Source of the DNA: Botrimarina mediterranea
Lineage (GTDB): Bacteria; Planctomycetota; Planctomycetia; Pirellulales; Lacipirellulaceae
DNA: 64,000 nucleotides
Reading direction: 5' to 3'
Assembly: GCF_007753265.1 (NCBI RefSeq)
Contig: NZ_CP036349.1
Coordinates: 5,330,862 to 5,394,861 of the forward strand
Part shown: positions 37,414-46,002 of the stretch, piece by piece
How the letters are laid out: the number at the start of each line of letters is the position of its first letter
Numbering within the stretch: position 1 is the stretch's first letter
Notes under the pieces: generated by a model
Seen by the model: only the letters and a program-made list of their open reading frames with translations
Database searches by the model: none
What the model was told of the DNA's origin: nothing
Translations under genes and position numbers: made by a program

Positions 37414-38868
37414 TCACTGCGACGCTTGTTCGAGCTGCTGCGCGATCTGCTCGAACTCCGCCCGCCGCTCATCGCCGCCGAGTGTTGGCGCTAAGAGCCG
37501 CGTCAGCGCTAACAGCTTCTTGGCGTCGTTACGTTTGCCCGTCGCTATGAGCAGGCGCAGGCGCTGGAGCCTCGCCTCGAACCAACCGTCGGACCCCGCT
37601 TCGCTCCGCGACTCGATAAGCCGCCATCGTCCGAGCGACGCTTCGCGGTCCTTGGCGTCTGTGCTCGAGCCGAGCAGCTTCGCATACTCGATCTGCACGC
37701 CGCGGTCGTCGGGGCGCTCGGCGGCGAGTTGCTTGTAGAGCTGTAGCGCTTCGTTGTCGCGGCCTGCGGCGACAAGAGCGGCGGCGGACTGGGCGTCTTG
37801 TCGGACCTCGCCTTCGAGCGCGCCGAGGCTCCGCAGCAACCGATCGGCCCCGGCGCCGACGCCGGGGTCCGTCCGCAAGTGATTGAGCGTCGTGATCAGC
37901 AGTTGCTCTCGCTCCGCTGACTTGCCCTTATAGACGCTTCGCAACCAATCGTCCGCCTCGGTCATCTCACCGCCGGCGAGCATCGCGACGACCAGCAACG
38001 TGGCCGCCCGGCGCCGCCAGGCCGGCTCGGGCGGCGGCGGGTCGTCGAGCGCGTGCACCAAGAGCCGCTTGCCATATTCCAAACCCTCGGCGTGTTGATC
38101 GACCGCGGCGCGAGCGAGCACTAGCGCCGCCTCGCGCTGCAGCGGCGACCACTCGGCGGGCCACGCCCGCGGATCGACGAAGATCAGCGGCTGCAACTCG
38201 TCGCGCGCCGCGTCGAAGCGCTTTGGCGAGCGATCCTCGACGAGCAGCCCCGCGTACGCCGACACCAGCAGTTCGCGCGAGCGATCGAAATGCGGGTCGT
38301 CAGGGCCTACGCTTCGCACCGCGGCGAGCAACGCGTCCCACTGGCCGCGGCGCGCGACGAGCTCGACGCGGCGCCAGCGCACCGTGTTGGCGGCAGCCGA
38401 TTCGGGCCAGATGCTGAGGTGCTGGTCGAGCAGCTTGGCGTATTGGTCGAGTCGCTCGGCCGGCGCGCCGTCGAGCGTCGCCCCCAAGACCTCGATCGCG
38501 GTCGCGTGCGCCTGCGCTGCGCGGGGGTCGCGGGTGTTGCTGAGCGCCGCTTGATGGAACCGCTCTGCCGCTTCCGCGGCGCTGCCCGCTTTGCGGAGCA
38601 TCTCGGCCGCGGTGAGCGACAGCTCGAAAGCCTTGCCCGTCGCCTCCGCCGCGAACGCCACGCCCGCCGCCCGGTCGAGCGCCGCCACCGCGTCGTCGAT
38701 ACGCTTGGCGCGATAATGCTCAGCCGCCTCGGCCACGAGCGCGTCCACCTTCTCCGGCGCCGGCGTCGCCGCCGGAGCGTACCGCGCCGCCGCGCGATCA
38801 AGCTCGGCGTCGAGCGAGAGCTGAGCGTTACAGGGCGACGCCACAAACAACGTTACCAGCAGCAACAA
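37414..38868 (-). CDS. Exported TPR/helical-repeat protein of the ExbBD-VWA module
   Basis: About 484 residues. The start is uncertain: I use a TTG at 38868 that opens into a hydrophobic stretch (LLLLVTLFVASPCNAQ) resembling a signal peptide; the G-rich repeat upstream could serve as ribosome site. The mature part is alpha-helical with TPR-like repeats (YRAKRIDDAVAALDRAAGVA, AGRDNEALQLYKQLAAERPD). Such proteins scaffold periplasmic complexes. It is the last gene of a likely unit with two exbD genes and exbB upstream, 206 bp away across a family B repeat. Confidence 0.72.
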   Translation of the reverse strand: MLLLVTLFVASPCNAQLSLDAELDRAAARYAPAATPAPEKVDALVAEAAEHYRAKRIDDAVAALDRAAGVAFAAEATGKAFELSLTAAEMLRKAGSAAEAAERFHQAALSNTRDPRAAQAHATAIEVLGATLDGAPAERLDQYAKLLDQHLSIWPESAAANTVRWRRVELVARRGQWDALLAAVRSVGPDDPHFDRSRELLVSAYAGLLVEDRSPKRFDAARDELQPLIFVDPRAWPAEWSPLQREAALVLARAAVDQHAEGLEYGKRLLVHALDDPPPPEPAWRRRAATLLVVAMLAGGEMTEADDWLRSVYKGKSAEREQLLITTLNHLRTDPGVGAGADRLLRSLGALEGEVRQDAQSAAALVAAGRDNEALQLYKQLAAERPDDRGVQIEYAKLLGSSTDAKDREASLGRWRLIESRSEAGSDGWFEARLQRLRLLIATGKRNDAKKLLALTRLLAPTLGGDERRAEFEQIAQQLEQASQ

Positions 38869-38880
38869 GCGAAGCGCGTA

Positions 38881-39062
38881 GTTCCCCTCCCCTTTCAGGG
38901 GAGGGGCTAGGGGAGGGGTTTTGATACTCCGCAACGATGTCGCTCGGTTTGGCGAGTGCACGAGTGATTTGGTTCGGTACCCCGTCCGCACCTTATTGAG
39001 CGTTCTCGCCCCTCCCCCCATTCCCTGGGAGAAAGGGCCTCCCCTTACATGGGAGGGGAACA
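38881..39062. repeat. Family B element, copy 1 (G/C-box palindrome with conserved core)
   Basis: The left box is CCCCTCCCCTTTCAGGGGAG from 38884 and the right box ends TTACATGGGAGGGGAAC at 39062. Between them the core reads GCAACGATGTCGCTCGGTTT and GGCGAGT. The same core occurs, inverted, in the copy at 40001-40159 and in the copy at 57904-58069. It lies between exbD and the TPR gene. Confidence 0.85.
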
Positions 39063-39074
39063 ACTGTCCGCACC

Positions 39075-39545
39075 TCATGGCTTGGTCTCCCCCGGCAGCG
39101 CATCTGCCGCGAGCAGCACCCGACCGAAGCCCGCGGCCCTTGCCGCATCGTACGCGCCGACGACGTCGCGCATTGGCACGGCCGCGCCGGCGTCGATCGT
39201 CACCGGTAGCGCGCGATCGATCGCGGCGAGTTGCTTCAGCAGCGTTGTCAGCTCGGCGAGGTCCGTCGTTTGTCGCCCGCCATTGACCGTCCACAGCGTC
39301 GAGTCGCCGCGCATCTCGCCGACGATCTTCACGTCTTCCAGCTCGGGCGGCGGCGTCATCGCGGCGCCAGCGCCGGGCGTCTGCTGGGCGACGACGAGGC
39401 TGGCGGCGAGGTTCTGTTCGGGCTCTTCGAACGACGACGTGCAGAGGAAGAACACCAGCAGCAGGAAGACCACGTCGATCATCGGCGTCATCACCGCGCC
39501 GATCGGGTTGCCGCCGCCGCGGCGTGGGAGGGCGGGCGCCTTCAT
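39075..39545 (-). CDS. ExbD/TolR-type biopolymer transport protein (second copy)
   Basis: 156 residues: short cytoplasmic N-terminus, one membrane helix with the family motif TPMIDVVFLLLVFFLCTSS (the Asp is essential for proton-driven energy transfer in ExbD/TolR), and a periplasmic domain. Its start overlaps the stop of the upstream exbD by four bases. The pair may form a heteromeric ExbD dimer with the ExbB encoded upstream. No TonB or TolB is nearby. Confidence 0.9.
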   Translation of the reverse strand: MKAPALPRRGGGNPIGAVMTPMIDVVFLLLVFFLCTSSFEEPEQNLAASLVVAQQTPGAGAAMTPPPELEDVKIVGEMRGDSTLWTVNGGRQTTDLAELTTLLKQLAAIDRALPVTIDAGAAVPMRDVVGAYDAARAAGFGRVLLAADALPGETKP

Positions 39546-39973
39546 CGCCGGGCCTCCTTGCCATAGACCGCCAGCGCGATGTCCTCAACGCCCGCCTCGG
39601 CGCACGCCGCCAGTGCCGGCTCGACGGCCGAGTACGGCGCCGCCCGGTCGCTGCGTAGCCGCACCCGTAGCGCGTCGCCTTCGGCCTCGCTCTGAGCGCG
39701 CAATCGCTCGGTGAGTTGCGTAGGGTCAATCGCTTCGGCGCCGAGCGACAACGCGCCGTCGGCGGCGACGTTGATCGTCAGACGTGGCGAGGGGTCGTCG
39801 TCCGCTTGCCCCGTCGCCGCCGTCGGCAGGTCGAGCGCCAGCCGGCTCTCACGGCGCGCGAGGTGGCTGCTGACGAGGAAGAAGATGATCAACAGAAATA
39901 CGACGTCGATCATCGGCGTCATATTCAGCTCACCCGCGGCGCGCGACCGCGCATCTCGAACCGGAGCCCGCAT
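39542..39973 (-). CDS. ExbD/TolR-type biopolymer transport protein (first copy)
   Basis: 143 residues from the ATG at 39973. The membrane helix carries MTPMIDVVFLLIIFFLVSSH with the conserved Asp; the periplasmic domain follows. It is coupled by ATGA overlap to the next exbD. The ExbB gene lies 217 bp upstream across a family B repeat. Together these form a proton channel that powers an envelope process. Confidence 0.9.
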   Translation of the reverse strand: MRAPVRDARSRAAGELNMTPMIDVVFLLIIFFLVSSHLARRESRLALDLPTAATGQADDDPSPRLTINVAADGALSLGAEAIDPTQLTERLRAQSEAEGDALRVRLRSDRAAPYSAVEPALAACAEAGVEDIALAVYGKEARR

Positions 39974-40000
39974 CACCGACCTCCGTCGAGGTTGGCGAAT

Positions 40001-40159
40001 ATCCCCCTCCCTATCAGGGAGGGGTTAGGGGAGGGTCGGCGGCGTCCTGCGTAACGCCGCGTTGAGTACCGACACTTTACGACTGACTCACCAAACAGCC
40101 GACATCGTTGCGGGGTGTCGAGACCCTCCCCCATCCCCTCCCTAAAAGGGAGGGGGGAT
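40001..40159. repeat. Family B element, copy 2
   Basis: The left box ATCCCCCTCCCTATCAGGGA starts at 40001; the right box, from GACCCTCCCCCATCCCCTCC at 40122, ends at 40159. The core contains CCGACATCGTTGCGGGG, the reverse complement of the core in copy 1. It lies between exbB and exbD. Confidence 0.85.
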
Positions 40160-40190
40160 TCTGCGGCAACGCCGATAGGTAGGTGACGAT

Positions 40191-40910
40191 TCATCCGATG
40201 ACGCCCGGCGGTGGTTGCAGGCGGATCGGCTTGGCGCCGGACAGCGCTCGCTTCAGCGGCCGCGTGGCGGACTCGGCTTCGACGACGGCGTCGGCGGCGA
40301 TCGCATCGACGCGGTTGCGCAGCACCGTGTAGGCGCCGAGCGACGGGATCGCCACCATCAGGCCGCCGACCGTCGTCACCAGGGCTTGGTAGATGCCGCT
40401 GGCGAGCTGCGCGGCGGTGGCGGCGCCCTGGGTCTCGGCGACTTCGCGGAAGGCGAAGATCATGCCGACCACGGTTCCCAACAGACCCACCATCGGCGCC
40501 AGGTTGCCGATCAGCGAAAGGTAGTCGAGCGGCCGGGCGAGCCGGGCCGCGTACGACGCGGCCTCTTCCTCCATCGCCTTCTCCACCGCGGGCCAGGCGG
40601 GGGCGGCGACGTCAGCGATCTCGGTCGCTTCGTCGATCGCGGTCGTTAGCAGGTCGCCCAGCATGCCGCCGTCGGCGCACGCCTTGCGGGCGCCGGCGAG
40701 GTCGCCCCCCTCGAGCAGCTTGCGGACCCGGGCGGCGAGCCCCTCGGGAACGAGGCGCGACACCCGCAGCGAGACCAACTGCTCGACCGCTAGCGCCAGC
40801 GCCGCCAGCGACAGCACCAGCAGCAGACCCAACAGGACCATGCCGACGACGCCGCCGGAGGTAATGAGCTGCCAGGCCCAGGCGGCGTCGGCAAAGAGGG
40901 GGATCGGCAT
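40191..40910 (-). CDS. ExbB/TolQ/MotA-type proton channel protein
   Basis: 239 residues from the ATG at 40910. Three membrane helices: about 15-45, then LDYLSLIGNLAPMVGLLGTV and the paired GIYQALVTTVGGLMVAIPSL near the C-terminus, with the cytoplasmic domain between. The last two helices carry the family Thr/Gly pattern. With the ExbD pair it converts the proton gradient into motion. The VWA gene, 271 bp upstream on the same strand, has a TonB-like anchor and may be the partner that is moved. Confidence 0.92.
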   Translation of the reverse strand: MPIPLFADAAWAWQLITSGGVVGMVLLGLLLVLSLAALALAVEQLVSLRVSRLVPEGLAARVRKLLEGGDLAGARKACADGGMLGDLLTTAIDEATEIADVAAPAWPAVEKAMEEEAASYAARLARPLDYLSLIGNLAPMVGLLGTVVGMIFAFREVAETQGAATAAQLASGIYQALVTTVGGLMVAIPSLGAYTVLRNRVDAIAADAVVEAESATRPLKRALSGAKPIRLQPPPGVIG

Positions 40911-41181
40911 AAGGCTGGCAGAATCGTGGGGGCGGGCCGAATCATCGCGGCGGGGCTCAGACGCCAGTCTCACGAAAAGCCGCGGACGCGCGAAGGCGGA
41001 TCGGGGCCTTCCCGGGGGAGCCCCCAGGAGCCGCTAGGAGGCCCTTTAACGCGTCCGAACCCCGGGGTCGACACTTTGGTCGTCCGGACGATTAGAAGCG
41101 ACTCTAGGGCCATCCTCGCACGCCTGAATGGACGTTCACGACCGCCACTCCCACTGCCTCACGGATGGGGGGGCCAGCCAC

Positions 41182-42135
41182 TCACCGCGACAGCATCGAC
41201 GTGTCGACGTAGGCGTGCTGGCCGCCGGTCCCTTCGGCGAGCTCCACGAGGAAGTTGCGGCGGCCGTCGCTGGGGCCTTTGCCGAACTCGATCGTGTGGA
41301 TGGCGACGCTGCCGGCGGCGTCGGCGATCGCTTCGGCGAGCTGGCCCGCCGTCATCGGCGTGTCCACGTCGGTGAGGAAGAAGATCACGTCGGGCCGGAA
41401 GGCGAACGCTTCTTCGAGGGCGGTCTCACGGACGGTGCCGCCATCGGCGTTGACGCTGAGGACAAACTTGGCGGCGCGGGTCTTGTTCTCGTCGGTCCCG
41501 TACGCGACGCGGCGTTGGCCGCCGGTGAGGTCGAGCGACGAGGTCCGCGAGTTGAAGAACAGGATATGGAACTGTTGCGCCGGGCCGATCCCCTCGAGGC
41601 TGGCGATGAGATGCGTCTTCACCGCGCGGAGCGGCGCGCCCTGCATGCTGATCGAACGGTCGAGCACATAGACGAACCGCGAGCCGACGCCTTCGACGCC
41701 GAGGAACTCGACCCGCGCCTTACCGATCGGCAGCTTCGGCCTCCCGCCCGATGGCGCGGACGCCGCGGCGCTCGGGCCGCCGGCCGACGCCTTGGGGCCG
41801 GCGCCCGGGTCTTTCGGTTCGACGAGTTGTTCGAGCAGGTCGCTGAAGGCGCTCGGCGCGAGCGACGCGGCTTCGGTCGGCGCGGTCTCGATCGGCGTCG
41901 CTTCCACCGGCGTGGGGACGTCGGCGTCGCTGAGCGAGTCGGACTCGAACGGCGACGGCGGCAGGCTCGACTCGCGCAACACGATGCCGATCTCGCGCGA
42001 CTCGGAGTCGCCGCCCGCCTCGGTCCCGCCCTGCGCGCCCGCCCAGAAGGCGCCCGCCGAGAGCATCGAGTGGACCGCGAGCGAAGTCGCCCAGGCGAGC
42101 GTGCGCGTGCGGCGGTCGGTAATCGGGGCGAGCAT
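41182..42135 (-). CDS. Membrane-anchored von Willebrand factor A domain protein
   Basis: 317 residues. A single N-terminal helix (about 13-35, with the TonB-like pattern AWATSLAVHSML) is followed by a long acidic, Pro/Ala/Ser-rich linker (45-135) and a VWA domain. The metal-dependent adhesion site is D159-x-S161-x-S163 in YVLDRSISM, with DVDTP further on. Anchor plus Pro-rich linker recalls TonB, with VWA in place of the TonB C-terminal domain. It is first in line with exbB, two exbD genes and the TPR gene, so I infer one envelope machine; the binding partner is unknown. Confidence 0.83.
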   Translation of the reverse strand: MLAPITDRRTRTLAWATSLAVHSMLSAGAFWAGAQGGTEAGGDSESREIGIVLRESSLPPSPFESDSLSDADVPTPVEATPIETAPTEAASLAPSAFSDLLEQLVEPKDPGAGPKASAGGPSAAASAPSGGRPKLPIGKARVEFLGVEGVGSRFVYVLDRSISMQGAPLRAVKTHLIASLEGIGPAQQFHILFFNSRTSSLDLTGGQRRVAYGTDENKTRAAKFVLSVNADGGTVRETALEEAFAFRPDVIFFLTDVDTPMTAGQLAEAIADAAGSVAIHTIEFGKGPSDGRRNFLVELAEGTGGQHAYVDTSMLSR

Positions 42136-42217
42136 GGGGTTGGGAGACTAGCAGTGGGGGGCGGTTGGCTCCAATGGCGACGCTGGCGCGTTGTTGATGG
42201 GGCGCTTGGTCCGTGGC

Positions 42218-42290
42218 GCACCCCGGTCGCTGACGCTCCCGGCTCGCCAGCAAGCCGTAGGCGAGCCGGGAGCGTCAGCGACCGGAGTGC
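42218..42290. repeat. Family D palindrome, copy 2
   Basis: The arms at 42218-42248 and 42260-42290 pair over 31 bp with one mismatch (core GTCGCTGACGCTCCCGGCTC). It lies between the divergent VWA gene and def, 66 bp before the def start. Confidence 0.93.
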
Positions 42291-42355
42291 ATCACCAGCC
42301 CGTTACGCTGTATATTACCCGTTCCACCAAAAGCCCTTCGCACGGAGCCGCTGTC

Positions 42356-42943
42356 TTGCCGCTGGAAATCGTCCACTACCCGCACCCCACGCTGCGGCAC
42401 GTCTCGAAGCCGCTAGCAAAGGTCGATCGGCAACTCCGGGACTGGGCCGCGGAGATGCTCGCGCTCATGTACGAGCACGAAGGGATCGGCCTCGCGGCCA
42501 ATCAGGTCGATCTTCCTTACCGGATGTTCGTCATCAACGTGACTGGCGACCCCGACCAGCCGGAGCATGAGCGGGTGCTCATCAACCCGGTCCTCTCGAA
42601 GGGGAAAGGTCAGACGACCATGAGCGAAGGCTGCCTGAGCCTCCCCGAGGTCCGCGGGCCGATGATCCGCAACACGTCGATCCGTGTGCAGGCGTACGAC
42701 TTGGCCGGCAACGAGATCGACGAGACCGTCGAAGGGATGCTCGCCCGCGTCATCCAACACGAGACCGACCACCTCGACGGCATCCTCTTTATCGACAAGA
42801 TGACGCCGACCGAACGGGCCGAGGTCGATGACGACCTCTACGAGCTGGAAGTCGACTGGCAGAGCCGCCAAAACACCGGCGACGTGCCGAGCGAAGAAAC
42901 GATCCTCGCGCGGCTCGCCGAACTCGAAGCTCTCCGCTGCTAA
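42356..42943 (+). CDS. def: Peptide deformylase
   Basis: 195 residues from a TTG at 42356, supported by GGAG eight bases upstream. All three family motifs are present: GIGLAANQV (44-52), EGCLSLPE with metal ligand C93, and HETDHLDG with H135, E136 and H139. It removes the formyl group from new proteins. fmt follows on the same strand, the common def-fmt pairing, but here a family F palindrome of about 110 bp lies between them. Confidence 0.95.
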   Translation: MPLEIVHYPHPTLRHVSKPLAKVDRQLRDWAAEMLALMYEHEGIGLAANQVDLPYRMFVINVTGDPDQPEHERVLINPVLSKGKGQTTMSEGCLSLPEVRGPMIRNTSIRVQAYDLAGNEIDETVEGMLARVIQHETDHLDGILFIDKMTPTERAEVDDDLYELEVDWQSRQNTGDVPSEETILARLAELEALRC

Positions 42944-42949
42944 ATGAAA

Positions 42950-43062
42950 GAACCACAGATGAACACGGATGCACACAGATAAGACAAATTCGTCGAGTGG
43001 ATTTCTTGGCAGCGCCGTCCTGTCCTTTTTCATCCGTGTTTATCTGTGTCCATCTGTGGTTC
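42950..43062. repeat. Family F palindrome, copy 1
   Basis: The left arm ACCACAGATGAACACGGATG (from 42952) pairs with the right arm, which runs from CATCCGTGTTTATCTGTG at 43031 to GTGGTTC at 43062. The copy at 50266-50427 uses the same words. It lies between def and fmt. Confidence 0.92.
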
Positions 43063-43081
43063 CCCTACTTTGGAAGAACCG

Positions 43082-44017
43082 ATGCGGATTGTTGCTCTAG
43101 GAACCGGGCCGTTTGCTGTGCCTTCGCTGCGGGCGCTGGTGGCGAGCAGCGCGCACGAGGTCCTGGCCGTGGTGACGCGGCCGCCGCGGGGGCGCAAGGG
43201 GGAACCGCCCGCTCCGATGGCGGCGGCGGCCGAAGAGCTCGGCTTGCCGCTTTGGCAGCCGGAGAGCGTGAACCTGCCCGAGTCGGTCGCTCGGCTCGCC
43301 GGCTATGAGGCCGACTTGCTCGTTGTGTGTGACTACGGCGAGATTTTGAAGCCGGACGCCCTCGGCGCGACGCGGCTGGGCGGGATCAACCTGCACGGGT
43401 CGCTGCTCCCCAAGTACCGCGGCGCGGCGCCGGTGCAGTGGGCGGTCCTCAATGGCGACGCGGAGACCGGCGCGGCGGTCATCCAGATGACGCCGGGGCT
43501 CGACGCCGGGCCGATCCTTGGCGAGGTCCGTACGCCGATCGGCTCCGAGGAGACTTCCGGCGAGCTCGAAGACCGCCTGTCGCGGCTCGGCGCCGAGGTC
43601 ACGCTGCGCGTGGTCAACGAGCTTGCTAGCGGGACGGCTTCGGGGACGCCGCAAGACAAGTCACTGGCGACGAAGGCGCCGCGGCTCAAGAAGGAGGACG
43701 GCCGGATCGACTGGTCCCGCCCCGCCCCGGCGATCAAGAACCAAGTCCGCGGCCTCCAGCCCTGGCCCCGGGCGTACGCGTACGTACCCCAACCCAAAGG
43801 CGAGCCTTTGCGGCTTTCCGTGGACCGGGTCGAGATCGTCCCCGGCGAGGGGCTGCCCGGCGAGGTGCTGGCGGTCGACAAACGGCTCGTCGTCGCGACC
43901 GGCGAAGGCGCCGTCGAGCTGCTCGAGGTCCAACCCGCGGGCAAGCGACGGATGGCGGCGGAGGAGTGGCTGCGCGGGGCAGCGCTGGCCGTGGGAACCG
44001 TACTCCAACCCGAGTGA
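43082..44017 (+). CDS. fmt: Methionyl-tRNA formyltransferase
   Basis: 311 residues from the ATG at 43082. The catalytic residues N103, H105 and D141 lie in INLHGSLLPKYRGAAPVQW and TPGLDAGPI, matching N106, H108 and D144 of E. coli Fmt. The C-terminal domain binds the tRNA. It formylates initiator Met-tRNA; def upstream removes the group later. The following 417-bp gap holds a family D palindrome and a partial copy. Confidence 0.95.
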   Translation: MRIVALGTGPFAVPSLRALVASSAHEVLAVVTRPPRGRKGEPPAPMAAAAEELGLPLWQPESVNLPESVARLAGYEADLLVVCDYGEILKPDALGATRLGGINLHGSLLPKYRGAAPVQWAVLNGDAETGAAVIQMTPGLDAGPILGEVRTPIGSEETSGELEDRLSRLGAEVTLRVVNELASGTASGTPQDKSLATKAPRLKKEDGRIDWSRPAPAIKNQVRGLQPWPRAYAYVPQPKGEPLRLSVDRVEIVPGEGLPGEVLAVDKRLVVATGEGAVELLEVQPAGKRRMAAEEWLRGAALAVGTVLQPE

Positions 44018-44081
44018 CGGGGAGCCGGGAGCGTCCGCGCCCGGAGTTGCAGCGGGTACACAACCCAACATAGAGAGGGGC

Positions 44082-44156
44082 GGCGAGCCGGCGACGTCAG
44101 TCGTCGGAGTGAAGCGGGCCCCGAGTTCCTCCGACGACTGACGTCGCCGGCTCGCC
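44082..44156. repeat. Family D palindrome, copy 3, perfect 28-bp arms
   Basis: The arms at 44082-44109 and 44129-44156 are exact reverse complements (starting GGCGAGCCGGCGACGTCAGT). The loop begins TGAAGCGG as in the copy at 23611. A T-run lies 12 bases after it, so it may end fmt transcription. A degenerate half copy is just upstream at 44025-44053. The rest of the gap to lpdA (44157-44434) shows no gene. Confidence 0.95.
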
Positions 44157-44434
44157 GAAGCGCCCTTTTTGTCGCGTTTGCCTGTCTTGTTCAGCCCATT
44201 GTGCCTCCCGACGCCGTGGGTAAACTCTAGGGGCTGTAACGGCTTTGGCGGAATAGATTTACGCTGACGGACGCAGAACCGTCGCAGCCGGCTCAGCCCG
44301 CCCTTGCGGCAGCGTCGATAAGCCGAGTCTCCCTTGTAGGTGAGAGAGGGGCCGAACGTCGCCCGCTCGGCGTGCGTCTCTCCTATCAGAGCCTCCCACC
44401 AACTGCTGGCCCCGCTACAGGACCCGAATCGACG

Positions 44435-45859
44435 ATGCACTCTCAGGTGGTAGTTCTTGGCGGCGGACCGGGCGGCTACGCCGCTGCGTTTCTGGCAGCC
44501 GACCTTGGCCTGGAAGTGACAATCGTCGAAGCCGACCCGCGTCTGGGCGGCACGTGCCTCCTACGCGGCTGTATCCCCAGCAAGGCCCTGCTGCACACCG
44601 CCAAGGTGATCTCCGAGGCCGAGGAGCTGGCCGACTGGGGCGTCGAGTTCGCGAAGCCCTCGATCGACATCAACAAGGTCCGCGCCCGCAAGGAAGAGGT
44701 TATCGAGACCCTCTCCGGCGGTCTGGCGAAGCTCGCCGACGCCCGCAAGGTGAAGCGGATCCACGCCCGCGGCGTTTTCGTCGATTCGAAGACTCTCAAT
44801 TTGGAGCCCGTCAAAGGCGCCTCAACGATCGTCGGTGACGAGCAGCTCACGTTCGACTACTGCATCCTGGCGACCGGCAGCGTCCCGGCGATGCCGAAGT
44901 TCCTCAACATTGGTTCGCCGCGCGTGGTGGATTCGACCGGCGCTCTGGCGCTGGTGGACATCCCCGAGTCACTTCTGGTGGTTGGCGGCGGCTATATCGG
45001 CCTCGAGATGGGGACGGTCTACCACGAGCTCGGCTCGAAGGTGACGGTCGTCGAACTCGCCGACGGCCTGCTCCCGGGCGCCGACCGTGACCTCGTCCGC
45101 CCGCTGGCCAAGCGGGTGAAGGAGCGGTTCGCCAACGTGCTGCTTAATCATAAGGTGGCGGGGCTCAAGGATGTGGGCGACAAGGTCGAGGTGCAGATCG
45201 AAGGTCCCGAGCTGAACGACACGGTCAAGTTCGACCGCGTGCTGGTCTCGATCGGCCGCTGGCCCGTGTCGAAGGGCTTCGGCCTGGAGAACACGAAGGT
45301 CACGGTCAACGAGCGCGGCTTCGTCGAGGTCGATACGCAGCAGCGGACCAGCGACCCGAACATCTTCGCGATCGGCGACGTGGCGGGTGACCCAATGCTC
45401 GCCCACAAGGCCGCCTACGAGGGCCGCATCGCCGCCGAGGTGATCGCCGGCAAGCCGTCGGCGTTCGACGCCCAGGCGATCCCCGCCGTCGTGTTCACCG
45501 ATCCCGAGATCGCGTGGGCCGGCCTCACCGTCGAGGAAGCCAAGAAGGCGGGCCGCGAGGTCGAGGTCGCCACCTACCCATGGCAGGCCTCTGGTAGGGC
45601 GACCGCCAACGGCCGCACCGACGGCCTCACCAAGTGGATCATCGACCCTAAGACCGAGCGTGTGCTGGGTTGCGGCATTGTTGGCTCCGGCGCCGGCGAG
45701 CTGATCGCCGAAGCCGTGCTCGCCATCGAGATGGGCTGCAACGTCCACGACATCGCCAGCTCGATCCACCCGCACCCAACGCTCAGCGAAACGATCGCCT
45801 TCGCCGGCGAAGTCCACCTGGGCACGGCGACAGAGATTTACAAGCCAAAACGTAAGTAA
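44435..45859 (+). CDS. lpdA: Dihydrolipoyl dehydrogenase (E3)
   Basis: 474 residues from the ATG at 44435. The FAD-binding GGGPGG is at the start, the redox pair C41/C46 lies in CLLRGCIPSK, the NAD-binding loop is VVGGGYIGLEMG, and HPHPTLSE near residue 445 supplies the His-Glu base. E3 reoxidises lipoamide and passes electrons to NAD. The order lpdA-aceE-aceF is the reverse of the common aceE-aceF-lpd arrangement; each gap holds a different palindrome family. Confidence 0.95.
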   Translation: MHSQVVVLGGGPGGYAAAFLAADLGLEVTIVEADPRLGGTCLLRGCIPSKALLHTAKVISEAEELADWGVEFAKPSIDINKVRARKEEVIETLSGGLAKLADARKVKRIHARGVFVDSKTLNLEPVKGASTIVGDEQLTFDYCILATGSVPAMPKFLNIGSPRVVDSTGALALVDIPESLLVVGGGYIGLEMGTVYHELGSKVTVVELADGLLPGADRDLVRPLAKRVKERFANVLLNHKVAGLKDVGDKVEVQIEGPELNDTVKFDRVLVSIGRWPVSKGFGLENTKVTVNERGFVEVDTQQRTSDPNIFAIGDVAGDPMLAHKAAYEGRIAAEVIAGKPSAFDAQAIPAVVFTDPEIAWAGLTVEEAKKAGREVEVATYPWQASGRATANGRTDGLTKWIIDPKTERVLGCGIVGSGAGELIAEAVLAIEMGCNVHDIASSIHPHPTLSETIAFAGEVHLGTATEIYKPKRK

Positions 45860-45887
45860 AGAGTCCACCACCGAGTGAGAATCTATG

Positions 45888-45965
45888 AATGACCAATGAC
45901 CAAGCCCCAATGACCAATGCTCGAAACTAGCTGCATTGGTCATTGGGATTTGGTCATTGGGCATT
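45888..45965. repeat. Family E palindrome, copy 3
   Basis: The arms at 45888-45920 and 45933-45965, 33 bp each, pair with few mismatches (AATGACCAATGACCAAGCCC...). It lies between lpdA and aceE. Confidence 0.93.
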
Positions 45966-46002
45966 CGATGAGCTCTGTGGTTAATCCGACCTAGGTACTC
46001 CT

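Noticed and set aside
44082-44156. Plain rho-independent terminator
   Set aside because: The stem is 28 bp with a conserved loop, and the T-run is 12 bases away rather than directly after the stem. Termination may be a side effect but does not explain the family.
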